Source: Rhizobium sp. 11515TR (GTDB taxonomy: Bacteria; Pseudomonadota; Alphaproteobacteria; Rhizobiales; Rhizobiaceae). Taken from it: a DNA stretch of 64,000 nt. The DNA lies in assembly GCF_002277895.1 (NCBI RefSeq), contig NZ_CP023000.1:1116001-1180000 (forward strand), in the 5' to 3' direction. Below, in pieces: positions 26,652-35,794 of the stretch; the first letter of the stretch is position 1; the number at the start of each line of letters is the position of its first letter. Below the pieces are notes generated by a model. The model was given only the letters and a program-made list of their open reading frames with translations. It was not told the origin of the DNA and ran no database searches. Position numbers and translations under genes: made by a program.

Positions 26652-27860
26652 TTAGCGCCACGAATAGCCGTGGCTGTGGCGGACGAGTTTGCGAGCGCGC
26701 GGTATGTAGCGGCTGGCGGTGATCGCCTCCGCGCCGATGATTGCGTAACGCGGCTCGAACAGCTTCTGCAGGCGCGAGACATCGCCGTTGGAATCGGTCG
26801 CCTCGAGATCCGCATCCACGAGATCGAAGATGGTGAAATCGGCTCGCTCGCCGACCGACAGCCGGCTGTCCATCGAAAGCTTGATGACCGAAGCCGGCGC
26901 ATGGGTGACAGCGTCCACGACCTTCTCGAACGGCATGCCGACCGAGAGCAGCTTGGACATGGTGGTCGCCAGATCCCAGACGGGGAAGTTCATGGAATGC
27001 CCATGCAGGTCGGTCGAGATCGAGTAGGGCAGCAGGCCGCGCTTGATCGCCGCTTCCGCGACCTTGAAGGAGAAAGAGGCGCCTCCATGGCCGATGTCGA
27101 GCCGGATGCCTTCGCCGGCGCAGCGCTCCGCGAGATTGTAGAGGTCCTCATCTTCTATGATGCTCGACCCGGCCTTGCCGTTGAAGCAGTGGGTGACGAC
27201 ATCGCCCGGCCCGAGAATTTCGAGCACTTCGTCATAGAGCGCCGGCGGCTCGCCGACATGCACCATCATCGGCACCTTCAGGATCTTGGCGATCTTCTTG
27301 CCGAGCTTGACGGGTGTGACACCCCAGGAGCCGGTGATGACGTGGCTGGCACGCACCTTGATGCCGACGATATGCTCGCTGTTCTCGGCATAGCATTCGA
27401 GGATGCGGTCGAGGTCGATATCCTTGATATCACGCAATTCAGGGACGCGATTGCAGGCAACGAGGCCGATCGAACCGAGATTGAGGAAGGCCTTGATGCG
27501 TTCCCTGGACGGTTCGATGATATATTCGCGGAAACCATGAAAATTGGCTTCGCCGGCAGAACCTGCATCGACCAGCGTCGTGACGCCGCGCTCGGCGCCG
27601 CATTCGGAGGGGCGGATCGAGATATCAGTGCCGCCATGCCAGATATGGACATGCAGGTCGATCCAGCCGGGAGAGATCCAGGCGCCCTTGCCGTCGACGC
27701 GCTCGACATCGCCGGGAGCGGCGAGCTGCGGGCCTAAAGCGGCGATCCTGCCGTCGGCGCCGACGAGAATGTCCATGACGCCAGCGACCGTGGTACCGCC
27801 GAATGCCATGGGCTTCACATTGGTGAGGAGGAGCGGTTTGCCCGCTTTTTCACCGGTCAT
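26652..27860 (-). CDS. Amidohydrolase/deacetylase metallohydrolase, dihydroorotase-like
   Basis: 402 residues, amidohydrolase superfamily. Metal-binding positions are IDLHVHIWHGG (about residues 67-77), carboxylated-lysine candidate in GIKVRASHVITG (near 166), histidines in MMVHVGEPP and THCFNGKAG, and aspartate in SISTDLHGHS. It resembles the Agrobacterium Atu3266-type and EF0837-type hydrolases that act on N-acyl or O-acyl substrates. Such genes are often paired with SelA-like PLP proteins, as here. It follows the permease genes directly (next start at 27861), so it belongs to the transport operon; the substrate is unknown. Confidence 0.85.
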   Translation of the reverse strand: MTGEKAGKPLLLTNVKPMAFGGTTVAGVMDILVGADGRIAALGPQLAAPGDVERVDGKGAWISPGWIDLHVHIWHGGTDISIRPSECGAERGVTTLVDAGSAGEANFHGFREYIIEPSRERIKAFLNLGSIGLVACNRVPELRDIKDIDLDRILECYAENSEHIVGIKVRASHVITGSWGVTPVKLGKKIAKILKVPMMVHVGEPPALYDEVLEILGPGDVVTHCFNGKAGSSIIEDEDLYNLAERCAGEGIRLDIGHGGASFSFKVAEAAIKRGLLPYSISTDLHGHSMNFPVWDLATTMSKLLSVGMPFEKVVDAVTHAPASVIKLSMDSRLSVGERADFTIFDLVDADLEATDSNGDVSRLQKLFEPRYAIIGAEAITASRYIPRARKLVRHSHGYSWR

Positions 27861-28739
27861 TTACAGGTCCTTTCGAAGTCTTGGATCGAGCATGTCCCGC
27901 AAGCCGTCGCCGACCATTTGCAGCGAGAGCACGGAGAGAATGATGGCAAAGCCAGGGAAATAGGTCATCCAGTCGGCCTGGCCGATATATTGGCGGCCGG
28001 CGGCGATCATGGTTCCCCAAGTCGGGATTTCGGGGCTGACGCCGAGGCCGAGAAACGAGAGCCCGGCTTCGGCCAGCATGGCGCTGGCAAAGAGAAACGA
28101 GCCCTGCACCAGGATCGGCGACAGGAGGTTTCTAAGCACATGCCGGGTCATGATGTGGAATGTCGAGATGCCGAGAGCCTTGGCAGCCTCCACGTAAGGG
28201 AGTTCGCGGATGACAAGGGTCGAGGCGCGGACGATGCGGGCCAGCCGCGGTGCGTACACGATCGACAGCGCGACGATAACAGTCGTCAGAGACGGGCCGA
28301 GGGCTGCGACAAGCGCGATCGCAAGCAAAATGTCGGGAAACGCCATCATCGCATCGATGAGGCGGGCGATCGGCGTGTCGAGCCTTTGGAAGAAGCCGGC
28401 CAGCAGGCCCAGCGTAACGCCGATCGCCGCCGATAATGCCACAACGGCGGCTCCGACCAGCAGCGACAATCGTCCTGCATAGATGGTGCGCGAGAAGATA
28501 TCGCGGCCGAACTCGTCGGTGCCGAACCAGTAAACGCCACTTGGGGGTTTCAGTCGATTGACGATCGAGAGCTTCGAGGGCGAATAGGGCGCGATCCAGG
28601 GGGCGAGGATGGCAAGCACCACGAAGATCGTCAGCACGATGAGGCCGGCAGCGACGGTCTTGCGCTTCAGAAGCCGGCGAAGGAACTTGCTTCGCTCGCT
28701 CTGTGCCTGCTTTGGTGTATCGGTTGCGATATCGGCCAT
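27861..28739 (-). CDS. Oligopeptide-type ABC transporter permease (DppC-like)
   Basis: 292 residues with an N-terminal soluble tail, about six transmembrane segments and the EAA loop VEAAKALGISTFHIMTRHVL. YWFGTDEFGRDIFSRTIYAGR is typical of DppC/OppC proteins. The ATG overlaps the upstream permease stop (ATGA), and the stop abuts the hydrolase start. It forms the inner-membrane channel with the DppB-like partner. Confidence 0.92.
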   Translation of the reverse strand: MADIATDTPKQAQSERSKFLRRLLKRKTVAAGLIVLTIFVVLAILAPWIAPYSPSKLSIVNRLKPPSGVYWFGTDEFGRDIFSRTIYAGRLSLLVGAAVVALSAAIGVTLGLLAGFFQRLDTPIARLIDAMMAFPDILLAIALVAALGPSLTTVIVALSIVYAPRLARIVRASTLVIRELPYVEAAKALGISTFHIMTRHVLRNLLSPILVQGSFLFASAMLAEAGLSFLGLGVSPEIPTWGTMIAAGRQYIGQADWMTYFPGFAIILSVLSLQMVGDGLRDMLDPRLRKDL

Positions 28740-29695
28740 CAGTAGCGTACTCTCGGATCAACCATCAGGTAGAGCATGTCGATCGCAAAATTGATCAGGA
28801 CGTAGAGGCCGGCGATGACGAGCAGGGCCCCTTGGATCACCGGATAGTCGCGGCGCAGCACCGCCGAGACGACGAGGCTTCCGACGCCTGGCAGACCGAA
28901 GACGGTCTCGGTGACGACAGCGCCGGAAATCAGCACCGCGGCTGTCAGACCCAGAACAGTGAGAATGGGGATCAGTGCGTTCTTCAGCGCGTGTTTGAGG
29001 ACGACGCGGCGTTCGATCAGCCCTTTGGCGCGGGCGGTGCGGATATAGTCGTCCCCGAGCACGTCGAGCATCGATGCGCGGGTGAAGCGCAGGATCAGTG
29101 CGGAGGAGACGAGACCGAGTGCGACGGCCGGCAGTGTCAGATGATACATACGACCCAGGAAGCTTGCGCCTGGCCCGCCGTAGCCGGACACCGGGAACAC
29201 TCCCAGGCGCACCGCGAAGACCTGCATCAGGATGAGGCCAAGCCAGAAGCTTGGAATGCTTGCAGCCAGCATGCCGATCGCCATCGAAGCCTGATCGACG
29301 AGCGATCCGCGCCGATAGGCGGCATAGATGCCGATCGGCAATGCGATGATGCCAGCGATCAGGAGCGAAAATAGCGTCAGAAAAAAGGTCGGCTCGGCGC
29401 GTTCAAGAAGCGCGGAGGAAACCGGAATATTGAGGAAGATCGATTGGCCGAGATCGCCCTTCAGCAACTGCCCGACATAGAACAGGTATTGGACGACGAT
29501 GGACTGGTCGAGGCCAAGCCGGGTTCGCAGTTCGGCAATATCCTGCGCGGTCGCATCCGGGCCGAGCATGACGGCGGCCGGATCGCCGGGGGTCACGCGC
29601 ACGATCACGAAAACGATCGTGACGACGAGAAACATCACGACGATCATGCCCGCGAGACGTTGAAGGATGTAGCGTATAATTGGGTCGGTTCCCAC
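28739..29695 (-). CDS. Oligopeptide-type ABC transporter permease (DppB-like)
   Basis: 318 residues. IIRYILQRLAGMIVVMFLVV at the N-terminus, RVTPGDPAAVMLGPDATAQD and the EAA loop DDYIRTARAKGLIERRVVLK are characteristic of DppB. The start is taken at GTG 29695 behind a CGGAA site. A frame running to a TTG at 29752 reads into the palindromic repeat upstream and is therefore unlikely to be coding. It is translationally coupled to the DppC-like gene. Confidence 0.88.
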   Translation of the reverse strand: MGTDPIIRYILQRLAGMIVVMFLVVTIVFVIVRVTPGDPAAVMLGPDATAQDIAELRTRLGLDQSIVVQYLFYVGQLLKGDLGQSIFLNIPVSSALLERAEPTFFLTLFSLLIAGIIALPIGIYAAYRRGSLVDQASMAIGMLAASIPSFWLGLILMQVFAVRLGVFPVSGYGGPGASFLGRMYHLTLPAVALGLVSSALILRFTRASMLDVLGDDYIRTARAKGLIERRVVLKHALKNALIPILTVLGLTAAVLISGAVVTETVFGLPGVGSLVVSAVLRRDYPVIQGALLVIAGLYVLINFAIDMLYLMVDPRVRY

Positions 29696-29736
29696 ATCGG
29701 TTCCGCTTTTCTTCGACTGGCGGAGCCACTCTATTT

Positions 29737-29800
29737 CTTTGTTCTCTCGCAATTCCGGATGGAAAACCGCTGCGCACTTTTCCTGGAATTGCTCTAGGTC
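29737..29800. repeat. Rhizobial palindromic intergenic repeat inside the importer operon
   Basis: On the minus strand this reads GAGCAATTCCAGGAAAAGTG, then GCAGCGGTTTTCC, then ATCCGGAATTGCG, the same order of blocks as the element at 26067-26118. Nested complementarity (AATTCC...GGAAAA with TTTTCC...GGAATT) makes a long imperfect hairpin. It lies between the binding-protein gene and the first permease gene, where such a hairpin could stabilise the upstream mRNA or reduce downstream expression. Confidence 0.6.
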
Positions 29801-29863
29801 TGCAAACGGACAGGATCGGGAACGGGCGCCGGCCGCGACCGGCGCCCGAGCGCCTTGGGAGGC

Positions 29864-31390
29864 TTATTTCTTGATCGATGCGTTCCAGAAGTAGGGCCAT
29901 GGCGCGGGGTCCACGCCCTGAAGCTTGGTGGAGATCGCTGCAACGGCGTTGAAATCGCCGATCTTCATCATGGGAGCTTCATCATAGATGGTCTTTTGAA
30001 CATTCGCCCAAAGTTTGACGCGCTTCTTGGGATCGACCTCTGTGTTGAACGCGTCGATCGCGGCCTTGCTCGTCGGCGTCGTCCACCAGCCAGGCGAGCT
30101 TGGCGACAGCGTGCCGATCAGCGCCGGTTCCGGAAGGAAGGGGCTGTGGCTGATATAGATGTCCCACAGTGCCTTGTCGGCCCGGCGCTGGGTCAGCGTT
30201 GCCCAGTCGACTACCTGAAGGTCTACCGTGAAGCCCGCCTGTTTCAGATATTCGGCCGCGACCTGCGCCATCTTGTAATGGAATTCGTACTGGCGACTGG
30301 TCAGGATGCGGATCGGTTCGCCCTTGTAACCTGCCGCCTTGGCGGCAGTTGCAGCACCTTCCGGATCGGCGACGTTGTAGTTCCCTTTGACGCCGGCATC
30401 CGTGCTCCAGGTATAGGGGGCAGGATACATATTGCCGTCAACCGTATAGAAATTTGTGCTGCCGAAGGCTGCCGCCAGCATATCTTCCATGCTGAGCGCC
30501 TGACGGATCGCTTTGCGGATCGCGACATTCTTCGTGATGCCGTCGGCGGTATTGAAGACGAAGACCGGATAGCCGAACGGCTTCAGGAGCAGCGGCTGGG
30601 TCGCCGAAGCGGACTTCAGCTTGTCGAAGGATTCGACCGGAAGACTGTCGATATAGTCGTACTGGCCGGAAATAGCCGCCTCGACGCGGGTATTGGCATC
30701 GGGAACGGGAACGAAACGGATTTCGTCGAGATATTGATGGCGGGCGCCCCCGTAACCGTTGCTTTCGCCATCGCGCGGCTTGTAGCCATCGAAACGCACC
30801 AGCTGGATATACTGGTCGGGCTTGCGCTCCTTCAGCATATAGGGGCCGGTGCCGATGAAGTCGGTCATCGTGTCCGCCTGCTTGCTGGCCGGAATGATGA
30901 TGGCGGCGGAGTTGTTGAAGGCAAGCAGCGAGATAAGGGGCGCATAGGGCTGCTTCAGCTTGATGACGACGGTCGCCGGATCCTGGGCGGTGATCGATTC
31001 GATGAAGCCGCCCGCCTGCTTGCCGCGCGATGCCAGCTTGATCCAGCGGTTCAGCGAGGCGACCACATCGTTGGAGGTCATGATGCTGCCATCATGGAAC
31101 TTAATGCCGGTCCTAAGTTTGATCGTATAGGTTTTGCCGTCGGCACTAATCTCGGGCAGGCTTTCGGCAAGCAGCGGCGTGACGTTCCATCCCTTGTCGA
31201 AGGTGTAGAGCGTTTCGAAGATATGTTGGGTGACGATACCGACGAGATCGGCCGTGGAGGTCATGGGATCGAGCGTCGGCGGCTCGCCGATGGTCGCGAC
31301 ATTAATAACGCCGCCTTTTTCCTGGGCCATCAGCAGCGAGGGCGCCGCAATCAAAGCAGCCGCAATCAGGAATCCGAGTCCTAACTTCAT
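29864..31390 (-). CDS. Periplasmic substrate-binding protein, family 5 (peptide-type ABC importer)
   Basis: 508 residues. The signal peptide is MKLGLGFLIAAALIAAPSLL with a likely cut after MAQ (about residue 23). Family SBP_5 features include INVATIGEPPTLDPMTSTAD and YTIKLRTGIKFHDGSIMTSNDVV-type sequence (about residues 90-112). It binds the transported solute for the two permeases downstream. Co-location with an amidohydrolase, a RidA and a SelA-like enzyme suggests an amino-acid-, peptide- or N-acyl-type ligand rather than plain dipeptides. Confidence 0.9.
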   Translation of the reverse strand: MKLGLGFLIAAALIAAPSLLMAQEKGGVINVATIGEPPTLDPMTSTADLVGIVTQHIFETLYTFDKGWNVTPLLAESLPEISADGKTYTIKLRTGIKFHDGSIMTSNDVVASLNRWIKLASRGKQAGGFIESITAQDPATVVIKLKQPYAPLISLLAFNNSAAIIIPASKQADTMTDFIGTGPYMLKERKPDQYIQLVRFDGYKPRDGESNGYGGARHQYLDEIRFVPVPDANTRVEAAISGQYDYIDSLPVESFDKLKSASATQPLLLKPFGYPVFVFNTADGITKNVAIRKAIRQALSMEDMLAAAFGSTNFYTVDGNMYPAPYTWSTDAGVKGNYNVADPEGAATAAKAAGYKGEPIRILTSRQYEFHYKMAQVAAEYLKQAGFTVDLQVVDWATLTQRRADKALWDIYISHSPFLPEPALIGTLSPSSPGWWTTPTSKAAIDAFNTEVDPKKRVKLWANVQKTIYDEAPMMKIGDFNAVAAISTKLQGVDPAPWPYFWNASIKK

Positions 31391-31420
31391 CGATATTCTC
31401 CCAATTATGTTCCACAGTTA

Positions 31421-31442
31421 TGTTATATACATTTTTATAACA
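31421..31442. promoter_or_regulatory. Inverted repeat upstream of the binding-protein gene
   Basis: TGTTATA (31421-31427) and TATAACA (31436-31442) form a perfect 7-bp inverted repeat with an 8-nt AT-rich spacer, 31-52 bp upstream of the SBP start codon and also upstream of the divergent glucoamylase. It is a candidate site for the local IclR regulator. Confidence 0.45.
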
Positions 31443-31569
31443 GAATACAGGACGTATAGGGGCTGTCAATGGCGGTGAAAACAAGGACGCATCACCTCGA
31501 ATACGCAGAGGTTCCGTCTTGCCGAAACACTTTGGCCGGAGCAGATTGCAGCGATAGAGGAGATAGTGC

Positions 31570-33990
31570 ATGGCGCCTTACGATGCTTCCGGCCCCAACG
31601 TGAACGGTATCGAACCTCGTTGGACGTCCAGTGCGAAGAGCGGGGTTGGCACGGCACTTTCGCCAGCCTGCCGTATCTGGTTCACTCTCAGTCACGGCAT
31701 CTTGAACGAAATCTATTATCCCCGCGTCGACAGCGCCTGTACCCGCGACATCGGATTGATCGTCACAGGTCCCGATGGTTATTTTTCGGAAGAAAAGCGC
31801 GATACGGAGAGCGTCGTCACTACGGTCGAGGATGGCGTTCCGGCCTATCGGTTGATCAATACTGCGATCGATGGTCGTTACAGGATCATCAAGCGCATCA
31901 TCGTCGATCCGATGCGCAGCAGCTTGCTCCAGCAGATATCGTTCGAGCCGCTTGAGGGAACGATCCACGACTATCGTCTCTATCTGCTTGCCGCCCCGCA
32001 TCTCATCAATGCCGGTTATGGCAATACGGGGTGGGTGGAAGACTATAAGGGCACGCCGATGCTTTTTGCGACGGGCACAGGCGGAGTCTCGATGGCGCTT
32101 GCCGTCAGCGGCGGTTGGCGAACGGCATCTGCCGGCTATGTCGGTATTTCCGACGGATGGCAGCAATTGCAGAAAGAGGCTCGGTTGGATCCGGCCGTCG
32201 CACGTGCCGTCGACGGCAACGTTGCCCTGACCGGTGAGATCGATCTGATCGGCGGCAGCGACACCGTCACCGTATCGCTCGGCTTTGGAAGCCATCCAAA
32301 AGAGGCCGGCTATAATGCTCTTGCCAGCTTGCAGGCCGGCTATGACAGCGCCGAGCGAAGCTATGTTGCCGACTGGCGGACCTGGCAAGACGGATTGCTG
32401 GCCCTCGACGAACCGAGAGCGCCGCCGCCCGAAGTCAATCGCTATCGAATCTCGACAGCCGTTCTGGCGACGCACCGGCCACTCTCCTTCGAAGGTCCGG
32501 CCGTTGCCTCTCTCTCCATTCCGTGGGGCTTTGCCAAGGGCGACGAAGACCTCGGTGGCTATCATCTGGTCTGGCCGCGCGATCTGGTCGAGACAGCCGG
32601 CGGCTTCCTGGCTGCAGGCGCTTCACAGGATGCGCTGCGTATTCTGGCCTATCTGCGCGTCATCCAGGAAGAGGATGGGCATTGGCCACAGAATTGCTGG
32701 CTGGACGGCGAGCCCTACTGGACCGGGATACAGATGGACGAATGTGCCTTCCCGATCCTACTTGCCGATGCGCTGCGCCGCGAAGGGATTCTTACAGGCG
32801 ATCTTCTGCTGTCCTACGTGCCGATGGTCGAAAGCGCCGCACGCTATGTCGTCGTCAACGGTCCCGTCACGGGTGAGGACCGTTGGGAGGAAGACGGCGG
32901 CTTTTCTCCCTTCACGCTGGCGGTTGAGATTGCTGCGCTACTGGCGGCGGCCGATATTCTGGAAATTGCCGGTCAAACGCATAATGCGGATTATCTGCGG
33001 CAGACTGCGGATGCCTGGAACGATCAGATCGAGCGCTGGACCTATGTCAGCAGCGATGCGGAAAGCGCCACTCTGGGGGTGAAGGGCTATTATGTCCGCA
33101 TTGCGCCGCCTGAGATCGCCGACGGAAGCTCGCCCGCCGATGGTTTCGTGCCGATCAAAAATAGGCCACCTGCAGAATCCTTCCTGCCGACCGCTCGAGT
33201 CGTCAGTCCCGATGCCCTGGCGCTGGTCCGGTTCGGATTGCGAGCCGCCGACGATCCTCGCATCCTCGACACCGTCAGGGTGATTGATTCCCAGCTCAAA
33301 TGCGACCTGCCGCAAGGGCCGCTATGGTATCGCTATACCGGCGACGGCTATGGTGAGCATGAAGATGGCGGCCCGTTCGACGGCACGGGCATTGGGCGGC
33401 CATGGCCGTTGCTTGCAGGCGAACGCGCCCATTATGAGCTTGCGGCCGGCCGACCGGATGTAGCTCTTGAGTTGCTCAAGACACTCGAGCAGTCCGCCGG
33501 TCAAGGCGGATTGCTGCCGGAACAGGTGTGGGACCAGCCCGATGTGCCGGAGCGAGGGCTTGTCCTCGGAAAACCCTCCGGCAGCGCCATGCCGCTCGTC
33601 TGGGCTCATGCGGAGCATATCAAGCTCCTGCGCTCGCTGAGAGACGGCGTTGTTTTCGACATGCCGCCGCAGGGTGCCGAGCGTTACGTGACAAACAAGG
33701 TGACGGCACCCTTCGTGCCGTGGCGTTTCAACAACAAGCTGTCGCAGCTTGCCATCGGCAAGCGCTTGCGGATTGAGGTCATGGCGCGGGCGATCATTCG
33801 CTGGAGTTTCGACGGTTGGGCCAGCGTCACCGATACCGAAACGAACCAGAACGGCTTCGGCATACATGTTGGCGAGCTTTCATGCGAACGCCTGCCCAAA
33901 GGCGGGTCGATTGCCTTTACCTTTTACTGGCCTGACGCCGATCATTGGGAAGGAGAGGATTTCTCCGTCTCGGTCGTTGAAGCGCCATAG
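31570..33990 (+). CDS. GH15 glucoamylase / glucodextranase-like, cytoplasmic
   Basis: 806 residues. Residues ~15-270 are the beta-rich N-terminal domain of bacterial GH15 enzymes (GVGTALSPACRIWFTLSHGI, NEIYYPRVDSA). The (alpha/alpha)6 barrel follows with WGFAKGDEDLGGYHLVWPRD, the catalytic-acid region RWEEDGGFSPFTLAVEIAAL (near residue 440) and the catalytic-base segment LLPEQVWD (near 645). A C-terminal beta domain completes it. It releases glucose from the non-reducing ends of alpha-glucans. No signal peptide is visible, so it probably acts inside the cell on glycogen or imported oligosaccharides. The next gene is a glucokinase. Confidence 0.9.
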   Translation: MAPYDASGPNVNGIEPRWTSSAKSGVGTALSPACRIWFTLSHGILNEIYYPRVDSACTRDIGLIVTGPDGYFSEEKRDTESVVTTVEDGVPAYRLINTAIDGRYRIIKRIIVDPMRSSLLQQISFEPLEGTIHDYRLYLLAAPHLINAGYGNTGWVEDYKGTPMLFATGTGGVSMALAVSGGWRTASAGYVGISDGWQQLQKEARLDPAVARAVDGNVALTGEIDLIGGSDTVTVSLGFGSHPKEAGYNALASLQAGYDSAERSYVADWRTWQDGLLALDEPRAPPPEVNRYRISTAVLATHRPLSFEGPAVASLSIPWGFAKGDEDLGGYHLVWPRDLVETAGGFLAAGASQDALRILAYLRVIQEEDGHWPQNCWLDGEPYWTGIQMDECAFPILLADALRREGILTGDLLLSYVPMVESAARYVVVNGPVTGEDRWEEDGGFSPFTLAVEIAALLAAADILEIAGQTHNADYLRQTADAWNDQIERWTYVSSDAESATLGVKGYYVRIAPPEIADGSSPADGFVPIKNRPPAESFLPTARVVSPDALALVRFGLRAADDPRILDTVRVIDSQLKCDLPQGPLWYRYTGDGYGEHEDGGPFDGTGIGRPWPLLAGERAHYELAAGRPDVALELLKTLEQSAGQGGLLPEQVWDQPDVPERGLVLGKPSGSAMPLVWAHAEHIKLLRSLRDGVVFDMPPQGAERYVTNKVTAPFVPWRFNNKLSQLAIGKRLRIEVMARAIIRWSFDGWASVTDTETNQNGFGIHVGELSCERLPKGGSIAFTFYWPDADHWEGEDFSVSVVEAP

Positions 33991-34029
33991 TAGGATTTGT
34001 GCCGTCGCGGATAGAGAGTGTGAACGAAT

Positions 34030-34770
34030 ATGAGTCAGGCATTAGAGAGCCGCAAAACGAACGTAAAACTGAAGAAAGCCGTCGCACCAGCTGCGACGGA
34101 AGAGCTTGTCGTCTTGGCGATCGATCTCGGCGGTTCGCATGTCAAAATGCGCCTCAGCTCCGGCAGCGAGCGCCGGGCGGCCGTCTCGGGGCCCGCAATG
34201 TCGGCGAAACAGATGGTCCAGGCCGTCAAGGACTTGACGAGTGATTGGCAATACGACGTTATCGGCATGGGATATCCAGGCCCGGTTTCCAACAATAAAC
34301 CCGCCATGGAACCGCACAATCTGGGAAGTGGCTGGCAGGATTTCGATTTTTCCGCCGCTTTCGGCAAGCCGGTCAAGCTTGTCAACGATGCCGTGATGCA
34401 GGCAATCGGCAACTACAAGGACGGCAACATGCTGTTTCTCGGCCTCGGCACCGGATTGGGCTCGGCGATGATTGCCAATCACGTTTGCCTGCCCATGGAA
34501 CTCGCCCATCTGCCCTACAAGAAGCGGGGCACCTTCGAAGACTTCATCGGCGAGCGCGGCCTTGAAAAATACGGCAAGAAAAAGTGGCGCGAGTTGGTCG
34601 GGGAGATCGTTGAAAGATTGAGGGCAGCGCTGCTGCCCCATGAAATCGTCATTGGCGGCGGCAACGCCGAAAAGCTCAAGGAGCTGCCACCCGGCTGTCG
34701 TGTCGGCGAGAACGAAAACGCGTTTCTCGGAGGATTTCGCCTTTGGAAGGATGGGACTTTGAGCTTCTAG
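34030..34770 (+). CDS. ROK-family polyphosphate-glucokinase-type sugar kinase
   Basis: 246 residues. Phosphate-1 motif VLAIDLGGSHVKMRLSSG (about residues 33-50), sugar/catalytic segment IGMGYPGPVSNN, catalytic aspartate in KLVNDAVMQAIG, and adenosine motif FLGLGTGLGSAM. The size and motifs fit strictly or partly polyphosphate-dependent glucokinases rather than ATP-only ROK kinases. It follows the glucoamylase by 39 bp on the same strand and would phosphorylate the glucose released. The N-terminus is lysine-rich. Phosphate-donor preference cannot be decided from sequence. Confidence 0.82.
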   Translation: MSQALESRKTNVKLKKAVAPAATEELVVLAIDLGGSHVKMRLSSGSERRAAVSGPAMSAKQMVQAVKDLTSDWQYDVIGMGYPGPVSNNKPAMEPHNLGSGWQDFDFSAAFGKPVKLVNDAVMQAIGNYKDGNMLFLGLGTGLGSAMIANHVCLPMELAHLPYKKRGTFEDFIGERGLEKYGKKKWRELVGEIVERLRAALLPHEIVIGGGNAEKLKELPPGCRVGENENAFLGGFRLWKDGTLSF

Positions 34771-34862
34771 GCGGCACCGGTGTACTCGAATGCGGTGACA
34801 TGAGGATCAGTCCTAGGTCGCTCGATCTTTGCGAACACCAGCAGATAGCCGGCTTAATTTTT

Positions 34863-35780
34863 CTATTTCAACGAGGTTTTCTCGTGCTGAACAATATCGA
34901 CAAATAGCTGCAACGCACCGCTTGGCTGCTCATCTTTTCGTGCGAGATAAAGCGGCGCCACGAGATTGGCACCCGGGTCAAGCCTTAGATAGGTGATGCC
35001 ATTCGTCTCCAGCTGCGCGATCGATCCTGGAATGATGGAGATTCCCAGGCCGGCGGCGACCAGACTGAGCGTCGACAGCAGACGGGGAGCTTCATGCCGT
35101 ATTTTCGGGCTGAAGCCCGCACCAAGGCAGGCCGCTATGATGCTGTCATATAGCCCCGGTCCCGACGGACGGCGGTAAAGTATGAAAGCTTCGTTTGCGA
35201 GCTCCGACAATCGAATGCGCCGAGGCTTCTCTCCTTTCGCTATCACCAGGGGATGACGATCTGGAAGAGCGACCAGCATCTCTTCATCGAGAATCCGGGA
35301 AATCACCAGGCCGCCCGACTGTGCAACGGGAGAGCGCACGAGCGCGACGTCGAGAAGGCCGGAATGCAGCATGGCGATCAAATCGGGCGTACTGGCTTCC
35401 TCAAGCTTGAGCGCGACATCCGGCGACGCCTCGCCGAGCGAGCGGACGGCTGAGCTGACCAGCGGATGAAAGGCCGCTGAACTGGTAAAGCCGATGGCGA
35501 GGCTTCCCTCCTCCCCGCGGGCGTTGCGTCTCGTCGCCTCTAGCGCAACATCGACATCGTTGAGGATGGTCCTGGCTCTCTCTACGAACGTCCGCCCCGC
35601 ATCCGTCAGCTCAACACCTCTCGGCAGGCGTTTGAAGAGCGAGGCTCCAACGATCGCCTCCAGCTTGGCTATCTGCTGGCTGAGCGGTGGCTGCTGGATG
35701 CCGAGCCTTTCGGCAGCGCGGGTCATATGGGCCTCATCGGCAACGGTTACGGCATAACGGAGGTGTCGAAGTTCGATCAT
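34863..35780 (-). CDS. LysR-family transcriptional regulator
   Basis: 305 residues. Winged helix MIELRHLRYAVTVADEAHMT, then RLGIQQPPLSQQIAKLEAIV, followed by a BenM/CatM-type effector domain (LAIGFTSSAAFHPLVSSAVR; LALVRSP-type segment LLDVALVRSPVAQS). The start is the ATG at 35780; the longer frame to 35816 has no support. It is divergent from the chromate-transporter pair 104 bp away and probably controls it. Confidence 0.87.
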   Translation of the reverse strand: MIELRHLRYAVTVADEAHMTRAAERLGIQQPPLSQQIAKLEAIVGASLFKRLPRGVELTDAGRTFVERARTILNDVDVALEATRRNARGEEGSLAIGFTSSAAFHPLVSSAVRSLGEASPDVALKLEEASTPDLIAMLHSGLLDVALVRSPVAQSGGLVISRILDEEMLVALPDRHPLVIAKGEKPRRIRLSELANEAFILYRRPSGPGLYDSIIAACLGAGFSPKIRHEAPRLLSTLSLVAAGLGISIIPGSIAQLETNGITYLRLDPGANLVAPLYLARKDEQPSGALQLFVDIVQHEKTSLK

Positions 35781-35794
35781 GGCATATCTCAAAC

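Noticed and set aside
29696-29752. Extended N-terminus of the DppB-like permease from a TTG at 29752
   Set aside because: The extension reads through a palindromic intergenic repeat and has no good ribosome site; GTG 29695 is preferred.
29855-31384. A 509-codon plus-strand frame opposite the peptide-binding protein
   Set aside because: The minus strand has a signal peptide and SBP family 5 motifs; the plus frame has none.
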